Source: Streptomyces sp. NBC_00370 (GTDB lineage Bacteria; Actinomycetota; Actinomycetes; Streptomycetales; Streptomycetaceae). From it: a stretch of 64,000 nucleotides of DNA. Of the stretch, positions 29,909-38,698 are shown in pieces. Location of the stretch: the NCBI RefSeq assembly GCF_036084755.1, contig NZ_CP107968.1, forward strand, positions 434,001 to 498,000, in the 5' to 3' direction. How positions within the stretch are numbered: position 1 is the first letter of the stretch; each line of letters starts with the position of its first letter. The translations under genes and the position numbers were made by a program. A model generated the notes under the pieces. It searched no databases, had not been told where the DNA came from, and worked only from the letters and a program-made list of their open reading frames with translations.

Positions 29909-30387
29909 TCAACGGCCAGTACACTGCGGTCGGTTCGCTCCGGCAGCGCGACGAATCCCGATGCCCGCGTGCTGACCGACACGTCGCGTGGGAAGCAGAC
30001 GCTTGATCCTGCGCGGCGGGACGACGGCCGGCGGCAGCCGGACGAGCAGAACGCCGCCAGGCACCAGCGCCGCGGCGAGGGCGGGCCACAGCGCGCGCCG
30101 CGTCGTCGGGTTCATGCAGGCGACCGCGTTGTGGCAGATCGCCACGTCCGACACCCCGTGCAATGCGGCCTCGTCCAGCGTGTGGGGATGCACGGTGACC
30201 CGCGCCCTGCGGTCGCCCGGCAGAGCGGCCAGGCGCGTCATCAGCGACGAGCGCATGGCGCGCGCCGGCCCGACCGCGTGCACGGGAGCCCCGACGCCGC
30301 GAGGCTCATGAGCGTGACACAGCCGGTTCCGGCGCCTACGTCCAGCACACCGAGGCCGGGCTTCAGGTCCGGTGATACAGAGCGCAT
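29909..30387 (-). pseudogene. Frameshifted SAM-dependent methyltransferase
   Basis: From ATG 30387 the minus strand reads MRSVSPDLKPGLGVLDVGAG, TGCVTLMSLAASG, including motif I of class I methyltransferases (LDVGAGTG). The homology then continues in another frame (VGAPVHAVGPARAMRSSLMTRL, VSDVAICHNAVACMNP, ALVPGGVLLVRLPP) to a stop at 29909. The switch lies near 30295-30305, so one indel breaks the gene. Upstream of the shift only about 30 residues remain. A sequencing error would give the same picture. Confidence 0.6.
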
Positions 30388-30415
30388 GTACTGCAGACAA
30401 GCTTCGCTGCTTATA

Positions 30416-30454
30416 TGTGACAACAGTGCGGCCCCGCACGCCGTCACTGTCACA
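30416..30454. promoter_or_regulatory. TGTGACA-N25-TGTCACA inverted repeat
   Basis: Perfect heptamer arms at 30416-30422 and 30448-30454 lie between the methyltransferase relic and the cupin gene at 30516. The same heptamers with a 22-bp spacer occur at 25617-25652, and TGTCACA occurs within the palindrome at 21839-21851. This suggests one regulator for several genes of the island; it is not identified. Confidence 0.4.
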
Positions 30455-30515
30455 GAAAGACGTTCCGGACGGTCATCACTGGGAGATCCAGCGGACCTAC
30501 GGAAGGTGCAACACC

Positions 30516-30962
30516 ATGTCGGACAGTCACTCAGCACATGCGCACGCCGACGATCACACGGCTTCGGAGGGGTGGATGACGGCGGCGAAGGTACTCCAGG
30601 ACGCGGCGCCCCTCAGCGTCCCCGAGGGCGCCTCGGCGATGACGATCCTCGTCGAGTGGGAGCCCGGCGATCCGGGCACTCCCCCGCACCGCCACTCGGG
30701 TCCTGCCTTCGGTTACGTCATCGAGGGCGCGGTCCGCTTCGAACTCGAAGGCGAGCCCGAGCGCGTCGTCAAGGCCGGCGGAACCTTCTGGGAGCCCGGT
30801 GGCGACGCGATCCACTACCAGGACGGCAACGCGCTGCCGGACGAGCCCACCCGGTTCGTGGTGACGATGATGTGCGCCCCCGGCAAGCCCATGCTCGAAC
30901 TCGTGGAAGAGGAGGAGCTGACCCGGCGGGCCCACCTGCGCGCTCCGCGCCCCCGCAACTGA
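30516..30962 (+). CDS. Cupin-domain protein (second in the island)
   Basis: This 148-aa protein starts at ATG 30516 after GGAAGG. Its N-terminus is His-rich (SDSHSAHAHADDH). The cupin motifs are GTPPHRHSGPAFGYVIEGAVRFELEGE and GGTFWEPGGDAIHYQDGNALPDEP. Metal binding through the His-x-His...Glu...His set is likely, as in small cupins that act on or sense small molecules. Substrate unknown. The region 30963-31233 after it has no gene; it contains TCACAGTGTGA at 31066-31076. Confidence 0.85.
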   Translation: MSDSHSAHAHADDHTASEGWMTAAKVLQDAAPLSVPEGASAMTILVEWEPGDPGTPPHRHSGPAFGYVIEGAVRFELEGEPERVVKAGGTFWEPGGDAIHYQDGNALPDEPTRFVVTMMCAPGKPMLELVEEEELTRRAHLRAPRPRN

Positions 30963-31233
30963 CGGGTCCCTGCGGCTCGCGGCCACGCCGGCTTCCCGCA
31001 CGCCGTCGTGGCCGAGGGGCATCCTCGCGGTCACATGACTGATGCTGGCACTGCGCCCACAGCTCTCACAGTGTGACTGAAAGGTGTCAGTACGGTCTGT
31101 GTCGCAGACCGTCGTCAGTTCAACACGAGCGGGGACAGAGGGGTCATGGATTGCGGTACGCGCTGCACGGACAACAGCACGAATCAGGCAGTCGCAGTCC
31201 GTTCGAGGACGCTGAGTTCCTGGCGTTCGCCGC

Positions 31234-31989
31234 CTAGTGACCCCGCACGGCGGCGTCAAGCACCTTGGTCTGGGCGGCGATGAGGTCGGCCGGGAGCTTC
31301 GCGGGCTTCCCGGGCCGGTCGGCGGTCGACTTGTAGACCGCCACCGTCGATCCGTGGCGTTTCACCAGCACACCGACCGCGACCCTCAGGGGGTCGGAGT
31401 CGGCATTCATGACCGTGGTGAGACCGAAGGCGACACTGTTCTCGCCCTGCGCCGGATCGTCGACGGCCTTGACGTCCTCGTAGGCGACGGTGGGCAGATC
31501 CACCGCGTAGGCCGTGCAGGTGCGCAGCGCGGTCCGCAGGTCGGCAAGGACCCGCACAGCATCGGCCGGCCGGTACGACACCAGGGTGAGGATCGCGGAG
31601 TGCCCCGGCGTGCCCGCCGTGCGCTGCACACTGCCGACGGGTCCGTATCCACTGGCCCCCTCAAGCGTATCGCGGACCGGCGCGCAGACGGCAGGGTGCG
31701 TGATCGAGCTGGGGAAGGCCTTGATGACGCCGTTGCCGAGCCCGTCCGTGCCCTCTCCGATCTCGTTCGCCGTGACGCCAGGGAGGTCGTGGTCGTCCAC
31801 CACGGCGTCCTCAAGCTGATTTTGCGTCAACACCGCGACCTTTGGGGCCTGTTGTCGACTGACCGGCTGCTTCGCCGCTACGGCACCATCGCCGCCCCCA
31901 TCATGCCCACCCGCACAGCCCGCACCCGCCAGGCCGACGAACACCAACCCCACAGCGGCCACACGTCTTCGCACACTGTTCTTGCTCAC
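31234..31989 (-). CDS. Secreted lipoprotein, unknown function
   Basis: This 251-aa protein starts at GTG 31989 with GGGGAGAG upstream. The signal peptide (VAAVGLVFVGLAGAGC) ends in a lipobox LAGAGC, then a Gly/Asp linker. The mature domain of about 200 residues (LTQNQLEDAVVDDHDLPGV ... AVCAPVRDTLEGASGYGP ... LADLRTALRTCTAYAVDLP) has two Cys spaced as in extracytoplasmic PknH-type sensor domains. A surface binding or sensing role is likely, but the family match is by general pattern only. Confidence 0.75.
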   Translation of the reverse strand: MSKNSVRRRVAAVGLVFVGLAGAGCAGGHDGGGDGAVAAKQPVSRQQAPKVAVLTQNQLEDAVVDDHDLPGVTANEIGEGTDGLGNGVIKAFPSSITHPAVCAPVRDTLEGASGYGPVGSVQRTAGTPGHSAILTLVSYRPADAVRVLADLRTALRTCTAYAVDLPTVAYEDVKAVDDPAQGENSVAFGLTTVMNADSDPLRVAVGVLVKRHGSTVAVYKSTADRPGKPAKLPADLIAAQTKVLDAAVRGH

Positions 31990-32127
31990 GTTCTCTCCCC
32001 TTGATCACTTGGTAGGGAGGAACGATACGACAGGGGGCATGGTCGAGGACCTGCCACGGCGCCGTGCGTACCGGCTGTGCCGAGCCGTGCCGAGCCGTGC
32101 CGTAGCAGGTCCTGCCGTCCGATCAGA

Positions 32128-33390
32128 TCAGCGCGAGAAGAGACCGATGCCCTCAGGGACCGGGCGTTCGGCGCCGCCCGTCGGGTGGTTGCGTACGGCC
32201 GGGTCGCCGGTCGCCCGGTCCCGGGTCACCAGGGTCGACGAACCGCCGCCGTCCAGGTTCACGCCCGCGTCCGCGCCCACGGTGTCGAGTACGTCCGCGA
32301 CCTCGGCGACCGTCAGGCCCGCGCCGCTCTCCGCGCTGCCGTCCAGAACCAGCAGGTAGAGCAGCCGACCGCGGTCGCCGATACCCGCGGCTGTGCGGGT
32401 CGCCGCCGCCTTGGTGTCCAGGCCGGGCAGGGGTTCACCGCCGCGGAGCACGGGGAAGCCGCCCACGGCGAATTCGAACCGCTTGCCGCTCGTCGACGTC
32501 AACCGGTCGACGACCTTGACCCTTTCCCCGGTCCTGAGCGCACGCAGCCGGTCCGCGCCGGCCTCTCGGCCGACCAGCACCACGCTGCCCTCGGCGATCG
32601 CGCCGGCCCCGATCGTCGCGGATCCGGAGACCACCCGCCCGTTGCGGACGGTGACCTCGTACGCGTCCGTGGAGCAGGCCGCCGCCCGTACGGTGTCCGT
32701 GCCGCACACCGCGCGCTGTCGGGAGACGTCTCCCCACTTCGGGGTGAACGCACCCACTCCGCCCTCCGGAACGGCGTACTGGTTGAAGCCACCCAGGTCG
32801 AACGCACTCGACCTGGTGCGCACGCTTCCCTTGAGCGTCAACTCGTCCAGCCGGGCCCGCTTGTCGTAGCCCACCCCGATCACGTCGCGCGTCGAGGTGC
32901 CGGGCGGCAGGCCGGGGCCGAACCGCTGGCCGTCCGGCACCGCGGCCTTGAGCGCCTCGCCGTGGGCGACGGCGGGGCCGACGGCGGAGTTGGTGGGGGC
33001 GACCCCCACGTGCTGGGACTCCTCGATGTTGAAGAAGTCCGCGTTGACGCCGGCGACCGCCCCTTGCGCGGCGACCATCTGGGACAGCGGGACCCGGCTG
33101 GAGACGGTGCCGGGGGTGAGCAGGTCGACCGAGACGCGCCGGTTGGTGAGGTCGGCCGTGACCAGATGCCCGGAGACCACCCCGTGCGAGCCCGTCACCG
33201 AGAACGCCCGGTAGCCGATGCCGGGCGCTACCGGCACATCAGCGGCCAGCCGCACCCTGTCCACCGCGGTGGCCTGCCCCGCGCCCACTCCCCCGGCCAC
33301 CACACCGGCGGCCACCACTCCCACGGTGGCCGCGACGGCGACGGCCGTTCGAGCACCAACAACAGATCTCATTACGTGACGTCCCGTCAT
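32128..33390 (-). CDS. Exported phosphodiester glycosidase-family protein (NAGPA/DUF2233)
   Basis: This 420-aa protein is read from ATG 33390; ATG 33372 (MRSVVGARTAVAVAATVGVV) is an equally good start and begins at the signal peptide. The NAGPA-like fold is shown by VAGVNADFFNIEESQHVGVAPTNS, GRLLYLLVLDGSAESGAGLT and GADAGVNLDGGGSSTLVTRD near the C-terminus. The relatives remove N-acetylglucosamine from phosphodiester-linked sugars or act on cell-surface glycopolymers. It is divergent from the GH105 gene. Confidence 0.85.
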   Translation of the reverse strand: MTGRHVMRSVVGARTAVAVAATVGVVAAGVVAGGVGAGQATAVDRVRLAADVPVAPGIGYRAFSVTGSHGVVSGHLVTADLTNRRVSVDLLTPGTVSSRVPLSQMVAAQGAVAGVNADFFNIEESQHVGVAPTNSAVGPAVAHGEALKAAVPDGQRFGPGLPPGTSTRDVIGVGYDKRARLDELTLKGSVRTRSSAFDLGGFNQYAVPEGGVGAFTPKWGDVSRQRAVCGTDTVRAAACSTDAYEVTVRNGRVVSGSATIGAGAIAEGSVVLVGREAGADRLRALRTGERVKVVDRLTSTSGKRFEFAVGGFPVLRGGEPLPGLDTKAAATRTAAGIGDRGRLLYLLVLDGSAESGAGLTVAEVADVLDTVGADAGVNLDGGGSSTLVTRDRATGDPAVRNHPTGGAERPVPEGIGLFSR

Positions 33391-33542
33391 ATAGCTGTGT
33401 CCTGTCGGACCTTCCTCAGACGGCATGACACAGGACGGGACACAACATCGGCCAACGGCGCACTGACCGGGCGGCGAACTCTGGTGGCGACCACCCCAGG
33501 CGGCGCGACCTGCCGGTGCGCTCACCTTCACCTCCGACTTAT

Positions 33543-33554
33543 TAATACGTATTA
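33543..33554. promoter_or_regulatory. AT-rich palindrome TAATACGTATTA
   Basis: TAATACGTATTA is a perfect 12-bp palindrome in an A/T-rich patch (about 33537-33562) within G+C-rich DNA. It lies about 100 bp upstream of the GH105 start and 150 bp upstream of the divergent glycosidase gene. Its position and symmetry fit an operator of a GntR, TetR or LacI-type repressor not encoded in the window. Confidence 0.45.
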
Positions 33555-33656
33555 GTTATTGACTTCCCAGGAACGCGGCGCCACGATCCTTCACGTTGTC
33601 GAGCATCGCCCGCAGCCGGAGCGCTCCGGTGAGAACGACTGAAAAGGGAGTCTCAA

Positions 33657-35204
33657 ATGCGCATCAGGGCTTTAGTGGTGGCGATCGGGATGATTGCCGC
33701 GAGCTACGCGGTGGCGGTGGGTCCGGCACACGCGGCGTCGACGGCCTACGAGGCCGAGAAGGCGACCGTCTTCCACGGCACGGTGGATTCCGATCACACA
33801 GGTTTCACCGGTACCGGCTTCGTCAACACCGCCAACGAGGTTGGCTCGTACGTACAGTTCACCGTCAACGCGCCGACCGCCGGAGCCGCCACGCTGACCC
33901 TCCGGTACGCGAACGGGACGGCGACAGGCCGTAAGGGCAGCGTCAGCGTCAACGGCGCCTCCGTGTCCACACCGGAGTTCGCCCCGACCGCGAACTGGGA
34001 CAGCTGGGCCGCCGCCAGGGTGCCCGTGACCCTGAAGGCGGGAACGAACCAGGTCCGCGTCGTCAGCACGACGACGGGCGGTCTGCCCAATCTCGACTCG
34101 CTGACCGTCTCCGACGCGCAGAGCACGGACTGGTCGGACGCGATGATCGACTCCACCATGCAGCGGTACACACCGTCGAGTGTCGGCGGATGGAGCTACC
34201 CGGTCGCCCTCTACATGATGGGGCAGTACCAGGTCGCGCAGCGTACGACGGACCCCGCGCGCCGGGCAGCCCTGATCGCGTACGTCAAGGCCTGGGCGGA
34301 CCGGTTCGTGAACGCCTCCGGACACATCGACAACAGCTTCGACACCCTGGACAGCATGATGCCGGGCCAGGTGATGATCGCGATGTACCGCGAGACCGGC
34401 CAGGCCAAGTACCGGATGGCCGCCCAGCAGATCCATGACCGGCTGCTTCCCTCCGGCGGATATCCGACCACGAGCGACGGCGGATTCTGGCACGGCGACA
34501 GCGCCGACCGGACCGACCAACTGTGGTCCGACGGCGCGTTCATGGCCGACCCGTTCATGGCGCAGTACGCCAAGTACATCGGGGACAGCACCCAGTCCTT
34601 CGACATCGCGACCAAGCAACTGGTGATCTACGCGAGCCATCTTCAGCAGCCGAACGGACTGCTGAAGCACGCGTACGACGCGTCCAGGTCGGCCTCATGG
34701 GCTGACCCGAACACCGGGCTGGCGCCCGAGTACTGGTGCCGCGCCATCGGGTGGGTCGGCGTCGCCGCCACGGAGATGCTGGACCTGATACCGGCAGATC
34801 ACCCACGTCGGGCTCAACTGGTCTCGATCGTGCAGAACTTGGTCCGTGGCATGGCCGCCTACCAGGACCCGTCCACCGGACGCTGGTTCCAGGTCGTGGA
34901 CAAGGGCAGCAGCGCCGGCAACTGGACCGAGACGTCATGCTCGGCGATGTACACCCTGACGGTCGAGGCGGCGATCAAGGGCGGATACGTCTCACGCGCC
35001 GACTACCAGCCGACGGTGGATTCCGGGAAGCGAGGCGAACTCAACCGGATCTCGTTGCACACCGACGGGCTGACGTATCTCACGTCGATCTCCGTCGGAA
35101 CGAACGTCGGCGACTACGCGTACTACATCAACCGGCCCCAGGCCACGAACGACTTCCACGGACTGGGCGCTTTCCTCTACTTCTACGAGCAGGTCTATCA
35201 CTGA
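33657..35204 (+). CDS. Secreted CBM-GH105 unsaturated rhamnogalacturonyl hydrolase
   Basis: This 515-aa protein has a signal peptide ending AHAAS at about residue 27. A CBM6/35-like beta-sandwich follows (YEAEKATVFHGTVDSDHTGFTGTGFVN ... GLPNLDSLTVS, residues about 30-155). The (alpha/alpha)6 GH105/GH88 domain then reads DNSFDTLDSMMPGQVM, GGFWHGDSADRTDQLWSDGAFMADPFMAQY with Asp292, PEYWCRAIGWVGVA and TSCSAMYTLTVEAAIKGGY. It removes the unsaturated galacturonyl residue left by pectate or rhamnogalacturonan lyases. It fits functionally with the rhamnosidase and galactosidases elsewhere in the window. Confidence 0.92.
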   Translation: MRIRALVVAIGMIAASYAVAVGPAHAASTAYEAEKATVFHGTVDSDHTGFTGTGFVNTANEVGSYVQFTVNAPTAGAATLTLRYANGTATGRKGSVSVNGASVSTPEFAPTANWDSWAAARVPVTLKAGTNQVRVVSTTTGGLPNLDSLTVSDAQSTDWSDAMIDSTMQRYTPSSVGGWSYPVALYMMGQYQVAQRTTDPARRAALIAYVKAWADRFVNASGHIDNSFDTLDSMMPGQVMIAMYRETGQAKYRMAAQQIHDRLLPSGGYPTTSDGGFWHGDSADRTDQLWSDGAFMADPFMAQYAKYIGDSTQSFDIATKQLVIYASHLQQPNGLLKHAYDASRSASWADPNTGLAPEYWCRAIGWVGVAATEMLDLIPADHPRRAQLVSIVQNLVRGMAAYQDPSTGRWFQVVDKGSSAGNWTETSCSAMYTLTVEAAIKGGYVSRADYQPTVDSGKRGELNRISLHTDGLTYLTSISVGTNVGDYAYYINRPQATNDFHGLGAFLYFYEQVYH

Positions 35205-35334
35205 CCCTCGGCTCCCGCGCGCCGGAACACCACACACAGGCACGACAGTTGGGACATCGCGTTGGTCACGGCTTTGTGGGGGAAATCGCCATACAGGTTG
35301 AAGGAGGGGGCTATATGGGATCATCCTTGCCGCC

Positions 35335-37131
35335 ATGAGTCTCGTATCCTCCTCCCTCAACTCGCCCACCCTGCACGGCTACGCCCACGACTGGGCCCTG
35401 GTGGACGTCGAGACGTCGGGACTCGTCCCCCGGCGGGACCGCGTGTTGTCGATCGCCGTGATCACGATCGGCCCGGACGGGGAGCAGACGGGAGAGTTCT
35501 CGGCGCTGTGCGACCCCGGCTGTGATCCGGGGCCGGTGGCGGTGCACGGGCTGACCGCAGAGCGGTTACGGGGTGCACCGTCCTTCGCCCAGGTCGCCGG
35601 TCGGATCGGAGCGATGCTCCAGGAGCGGGTCCTGGTCGCCCACAACGCCCAGTTCGACTACGACTTCCTGGCCCACGAATTCGCCCGTGCGCGGATGTGG
35701 CTGCCGGTGTCACAACGGCTCTGCACCCTGGCCCTCAATCGCCAGGTGGATCCGCCGACGGACGACATGAAGCTCGGCACCCTCGCCGCCCACTACGGGA
35801 TCCCTCAGCGGCGGGCTCACGACGCGCTGGACGACACGCGTGTGCTCGCCGGGATCCTGCGCGCGTCACTGCGCGAGGCGGCGCAACTCGATCTCCCCCT
35901 GCCCCTGGTGACCTGTCCGCCCCGGGCGGAGTCCCAGTTCACGCCGAAGCCGCCGAAGACCCCGTGCGCGTACCGCAATCCGGGGCGGCCGACCGCGGGC
36001 GGACCGCTGCGGCAAGGGATGAAGATCGCGATCACGGGTGAGACCGCCCATGCCCGCGCCGAGCTTGTCGGGCGGGCGGTCGCCGCCGGGTTGAACATGA
36101 TGAGCTCGGTGAGCCGGCACACCAGCGTGCTCGTCACCAATGAGCAGGCGTCCGACTCGGCAAAGGCTCGACGGGCACTCGCCGAAGGCGTACCGGTCAT
36201 CGACGAATCCACTTTTCTGCGGCTGCTGGCCGGCGTACAACCGGGGACAGTTCATGAAGCGACGGCCGTCGCTGTCACCCCGGTAACTCGGCGGGAGCTG
36301 GAACCGGTCGTCAAAAGGCCGGAGTTGGCACCGACGGCAGCCCCCGCCGTGCCCGTGGTACCGACGCCGACGCCGGTACCCGCCGCACGCCAACCAGCGC
36401 CGTCCGCCAGCACTTCGGACCAGCCGCTGGCCGGGCGTCGCGTGCTGGTACTCGGCGGCACGCACGCCGACGCGTCGGCGGCTCGTACCCGCGTTGTCGA
36501 GCTGGGTGGGTCAGCGGCGGTCAATCTGTCCGCCAGCGTCACCGACGTCGCGCTCCTCGAAGGCGGCGACGGTGACCGACGCATGCGTCGCATCACGGCT
36601 CTCGGCCTGCCCACGCATGGCCTCCGTTGGCTGGCCGCGCCGACCGCGGCCGCGCCGACCGACAAGGCGCTGCGGCCTCAGGAACCGCTCGTGGTGCCGA
36701 GAGGCGGCGTCATCGCCTTCCTTCTCGACGAGGACGAACAGGTCACCTTCGACGAGGACTTCGTCTTCTACGGGGCTCCGGAGAGCCCGGCCGGTACGGT
36801 TCGGCTGCTGACCGGCGGCCCCGCCGAACAGACCGTCGCCCTCGATCTGGCGTCGCTGCCGCCCTCCACACGCAAGGTCGTCGTCGCAGCCGCCATCGAC
36901 GGCGCCGCCACGTTCGGGACGGTCGGCGCGATCCAGATCGGCGCGGCGCCCGGCAGCAACGGCGCACTTCTGGCCCGCGCCACACTGGACGCCGCGACCA
37001 CCGAACGCACCCTGCTGCTCGCGGAGATCTACCGCAGGGGCCCACTCTGGCGCCTGCGCGCTGTCGGCCAGGGCTACGACCACGGCCTCGACGCCCTCGC
37101 ACGCGGATACGGCGTCGACGTCACCGACTGA
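35335..37131 (+). CDS. DEDDh exonuclease-BRCT-BRCT-TerD fusion protein
   Basis: This 598-aa protein combines four modules. Residues about 18-185 are a DnaQ-like 3'-5' exonuclease with Asp24 and Glu26 (LVDVETSGL), HNAQFDYDFLAHEF and HDALDDTRVLAG (DEDDh catalytic set). Residues about 225-300 form a BRCT domain (LRQGMKIAITGETAHARAELVGRAVAAG ... VPVIDESTFLRLL). After a Pro/Ala linker a second BRCT-like domain follows (LAGRRVLVLGGTHADASAARTRVVELGG). Residues about 450-595 are a TerD domain (VPRGGVIAFLLDEDEQVTFDEDFVFYG ... TLLLAEIYRRGPLWRLRAVGQGYDHGLDAL) of the calcium-binding tellurite/stress family. It is monocistronic. A role in DNA damage response linked to the Ter stress system is inferred. 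Confidence 0.85.
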   Translation: MSLVSSSLNSPTLHGYAHDWALVDVETSGLVPRRDRVLSIAVITIGPDGEQTGEFSALCDPGCDPGPVAVHGLTAERLRGAPSFAQVAGRIGAMLQERVLVAHNAQFDYDFLAHEFARARMWLPVSQRLCTLALNRQVDPPTDDMKLGTLAAHYGIPQRRAHDALDDTRVLAGILRASLREAAQLDLPLPLVTCPPRAESQFTPKPPKTPCAYRNPGRPTAGGPLRQGMKIAITGETAHARAELVGRAVAAGLNMMSSVSRHTSVLVTNEQASDSAKARRALAEGVPVIDESTFLRLLAGVQPGTVHEATAVAVTPVTRRELEPVVKRPELAPTAAPAVPVVPTPTPVPAARQPAPSASTSDQPLAGRRVLVLGGTHADASAARTRVVELGGSAAVNLSASVTDVALLEGGDGDRRMRRITALGLPTHGLRWLAAPTAAAPTDKALRPQEPLVVPRGGVIAFLLDEDEQVTFDEDFVFYGAPESPAGTVRLLTGGPAEQTVALDLASLPPSTRKVVVAAAIDGAATFGTVGAIQIGAAPGSNGALLARATLDAATTERTLLLAEIYRRGPLWRLRAVGQGYDHGLDALARGYGVDVTD

Positions 37132-37153
37132 ACGAGGAGCGCGGCGGCGCCTG

Positions 37154-37822
37154 TCATCCCCCGACGACGACGCCGCTGCCCCGACGCTCTCGCGGAGCCG
37201 CTCCGTCCAGGGAGATACCCAGGAAGGAGAGGAAGACCATCAAGACTCCGCCGCAGACGATCGCCGAGTCAGCAAGGTTGAACACGGCGAAGTGCTCGAC
37301 GGAGATGAAGTCGACGACATGCCCCCGGAAAACCCCAGGCGCGCGAAAGGTCCGGTCGGTCAGATTACCGAGCGCGCCTCCCAACAGCAGACCCAGCGCG
37401 ACAGCCCACGGGAGGCTGTGGAGCTTGCGCGAGACGCGCACGACGACTACGACGACCGCGAGCGCGATGGCCGTGAACACGACAGTGAACGCCTGGCCCA
37501 TGCTGAACGCCGCGCCTGGGTTCCGCATCACCTGAAGGGTGAGCACCCCGCCGATGACGTCGATGGACCGCTGGTTCTCCAACCGGGAGACGACCAGGAA
37601 CTTACTGCCCAGATCCAGCGCATACGCAAGTCCGGCCAGGGCCAGCAAAAGGACCAGACGCGCCTTTCGGGAGCTTCGGTCGCCGGCCTCTGTCCCCGCT
37701 GTCTCGTGCTCGGGCTGCGACGAGCTGTTCCGCGATTCGCGAGTACCGCGATCAGCTGAGAAGCGGGCGGGTTCCCTCCGGATGACGTGGTCGGAGACGG
37801 CTTGACCTTGACGCTGCGTCAA
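37154..37822 (-). CDS. lspA: Lipoprotein signal peptidase (signal peptidase II)
   Basis: This membrane aspartyl protease cleaves prolipoproteins before the lipidated Cys. Motifs are LDLGSKFLVVSRLE, NPGAAFS, and the two catalytic Asp blocks GNLTDR (Asp156) and FNLADS (Asp185), numbered from the TTG at 37822 (222 aa). Four helices are predicted after an unusually long, polar N-terminal extension of about 50 residues. No ATG or GTG exists in frame between 37822 and the first helix, so the TTG start is the best choice though uncertain. The lone location, away from ileS/rluD-type neighbours, suggests a second, accessory copy. Confidence 0.9.
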   Translation of the reverse strand: MTQRQGQAVSDHVIRREPARFSADRGTRESRNSSSQPEHETAGTEAGDRSSRKARLVLLLALAGLAYALDLGSKFLVVSRLENQRSIDVIGGVLTLQVMRNPGAAFSMGQAFTVVFTAIALAVVVVVVRVSRKLHSLPWAVALGLLLGGALGNLTDRTFRAPGVFRGHVVDFISVEHFAVFNLADSAIVCGGVLMVFLSFLGISLDGAAPRERRGSGVVVGG

Positions 37823-37885
37823 CCCTTCATCCTTCCGGCAGGAGCTTCCTCGCAGTCGGCTGGAACAGCTCCCCCAAGGAGGCAG

Positions 37886-38689
37886 ATGACCATGGCAGCC
37901 CCATCGATCGCCGCGCCGGCGATTCGCGTGCGAGCCCTTGAGAAGTCGTACGGAAAGCTCGACGTGCTGCGCGGCGTGGACTTCGACGTGGCGCCGGGCA
38001 GTATCTTCGCGCTGCTCGGCTCCAACGGGTCGGGGAAGACCACGACCGTACGCATCCTCGCCACGCTCCTCAAGGCCGACGCGGGGACGGCGAGCGTCAA
38101 TGGCTTCGACGTCGCCACCCAGCCGGCGGACGCGCGGGAATCCATCAGCCTCACCGGGCAGTTCGCGGCCGTGGACGAGATCCTCAGTGGTCGGGAGAAC
38201 CTCGTACTCGTCACCCGGCTGCGCCATCTCAAGGACCCGGGATCGATCGCGGACGACCTGCTGAGCCGTTTCTCGCTGACCGAGGCGGGCGCGCGCAGGG
38301 TGTCGACGTATTCGGGCGGGATGCGCCGTCGGCTGGACATCGCGATGAGCCTCATCGGGAATTCGCCGGTGATCTTCCTGGACGAGCCGACGACCGGGCT
38401 CGATCCCGAGGCGCGAATCGAGGTGTGGCACGCGGTCAAGGAACTCGCCGGCTCGGGGACGACGGTACTGCTCACCACGCAGTACCTGGACGAGGCAGAG
38501 CAGTTGGCCGACCGGATCGCGATCCTCCACCAGGGGCGGATCATCGTGAACGGCACCCTCACCGAGCTCAAGCAGCTTTTCCCGCCCGCCACGGTCGAGT
38601 ACGTCGAGAAGCAGCCGACCCTGGAGGAGATCTTCCTCGCGATCACCGGCGGCGGCGACAAGCGCGACGTCGTCGGCACGAACAACTAG
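37886..38689 (+). CDS. DrrA-type multidrug ABC transporter ATPase
   Basis: This 267-aa ATPase starts at ATG 37886 after a strong AAGGAGG. Walker A is GSNGSGKTT (about residues 45-53), signature YSGGMRRRLDIA, Walker B VIFLDEPTTGLD, and the H-loop equivalent is LTTQYLDEAEQLADR, a Gln-Tyr variant typical of DrrA-like daunorubicin exporters. The C-terminal PTLEEIFLAITG segment also matches that family. It energises the permease encoded 9 bp downstream, exporting a hydrophobic drug-like compound. A MerR regulator completes the operon. Confidence 0.93.
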   Translation: MTMAAPSIAAPAIRVRALEKSYGKLDVLRGVDFDVAPGSIFALLGSNGSGKTTTVRILATLLKADAGTASVNGFDVATQPADARESISLTGQFAAVDEILSGRENLVLVTRLRHLKDPGSIADDLLSRFSLTEAGARRVSTYSGGMRRRLDIAMSLIGNSPVIFLDEPTTGLDPEARIEVWHAVKELAGSGTTVLLTTQYLDEAEQLADRIAILHQGRIIVNGTLTELKQLFPPATVEYVEKQPTLEEIFLAITGGGDKRDVVGTNN

Positions 38690-38698
38690 GGGACCAGG

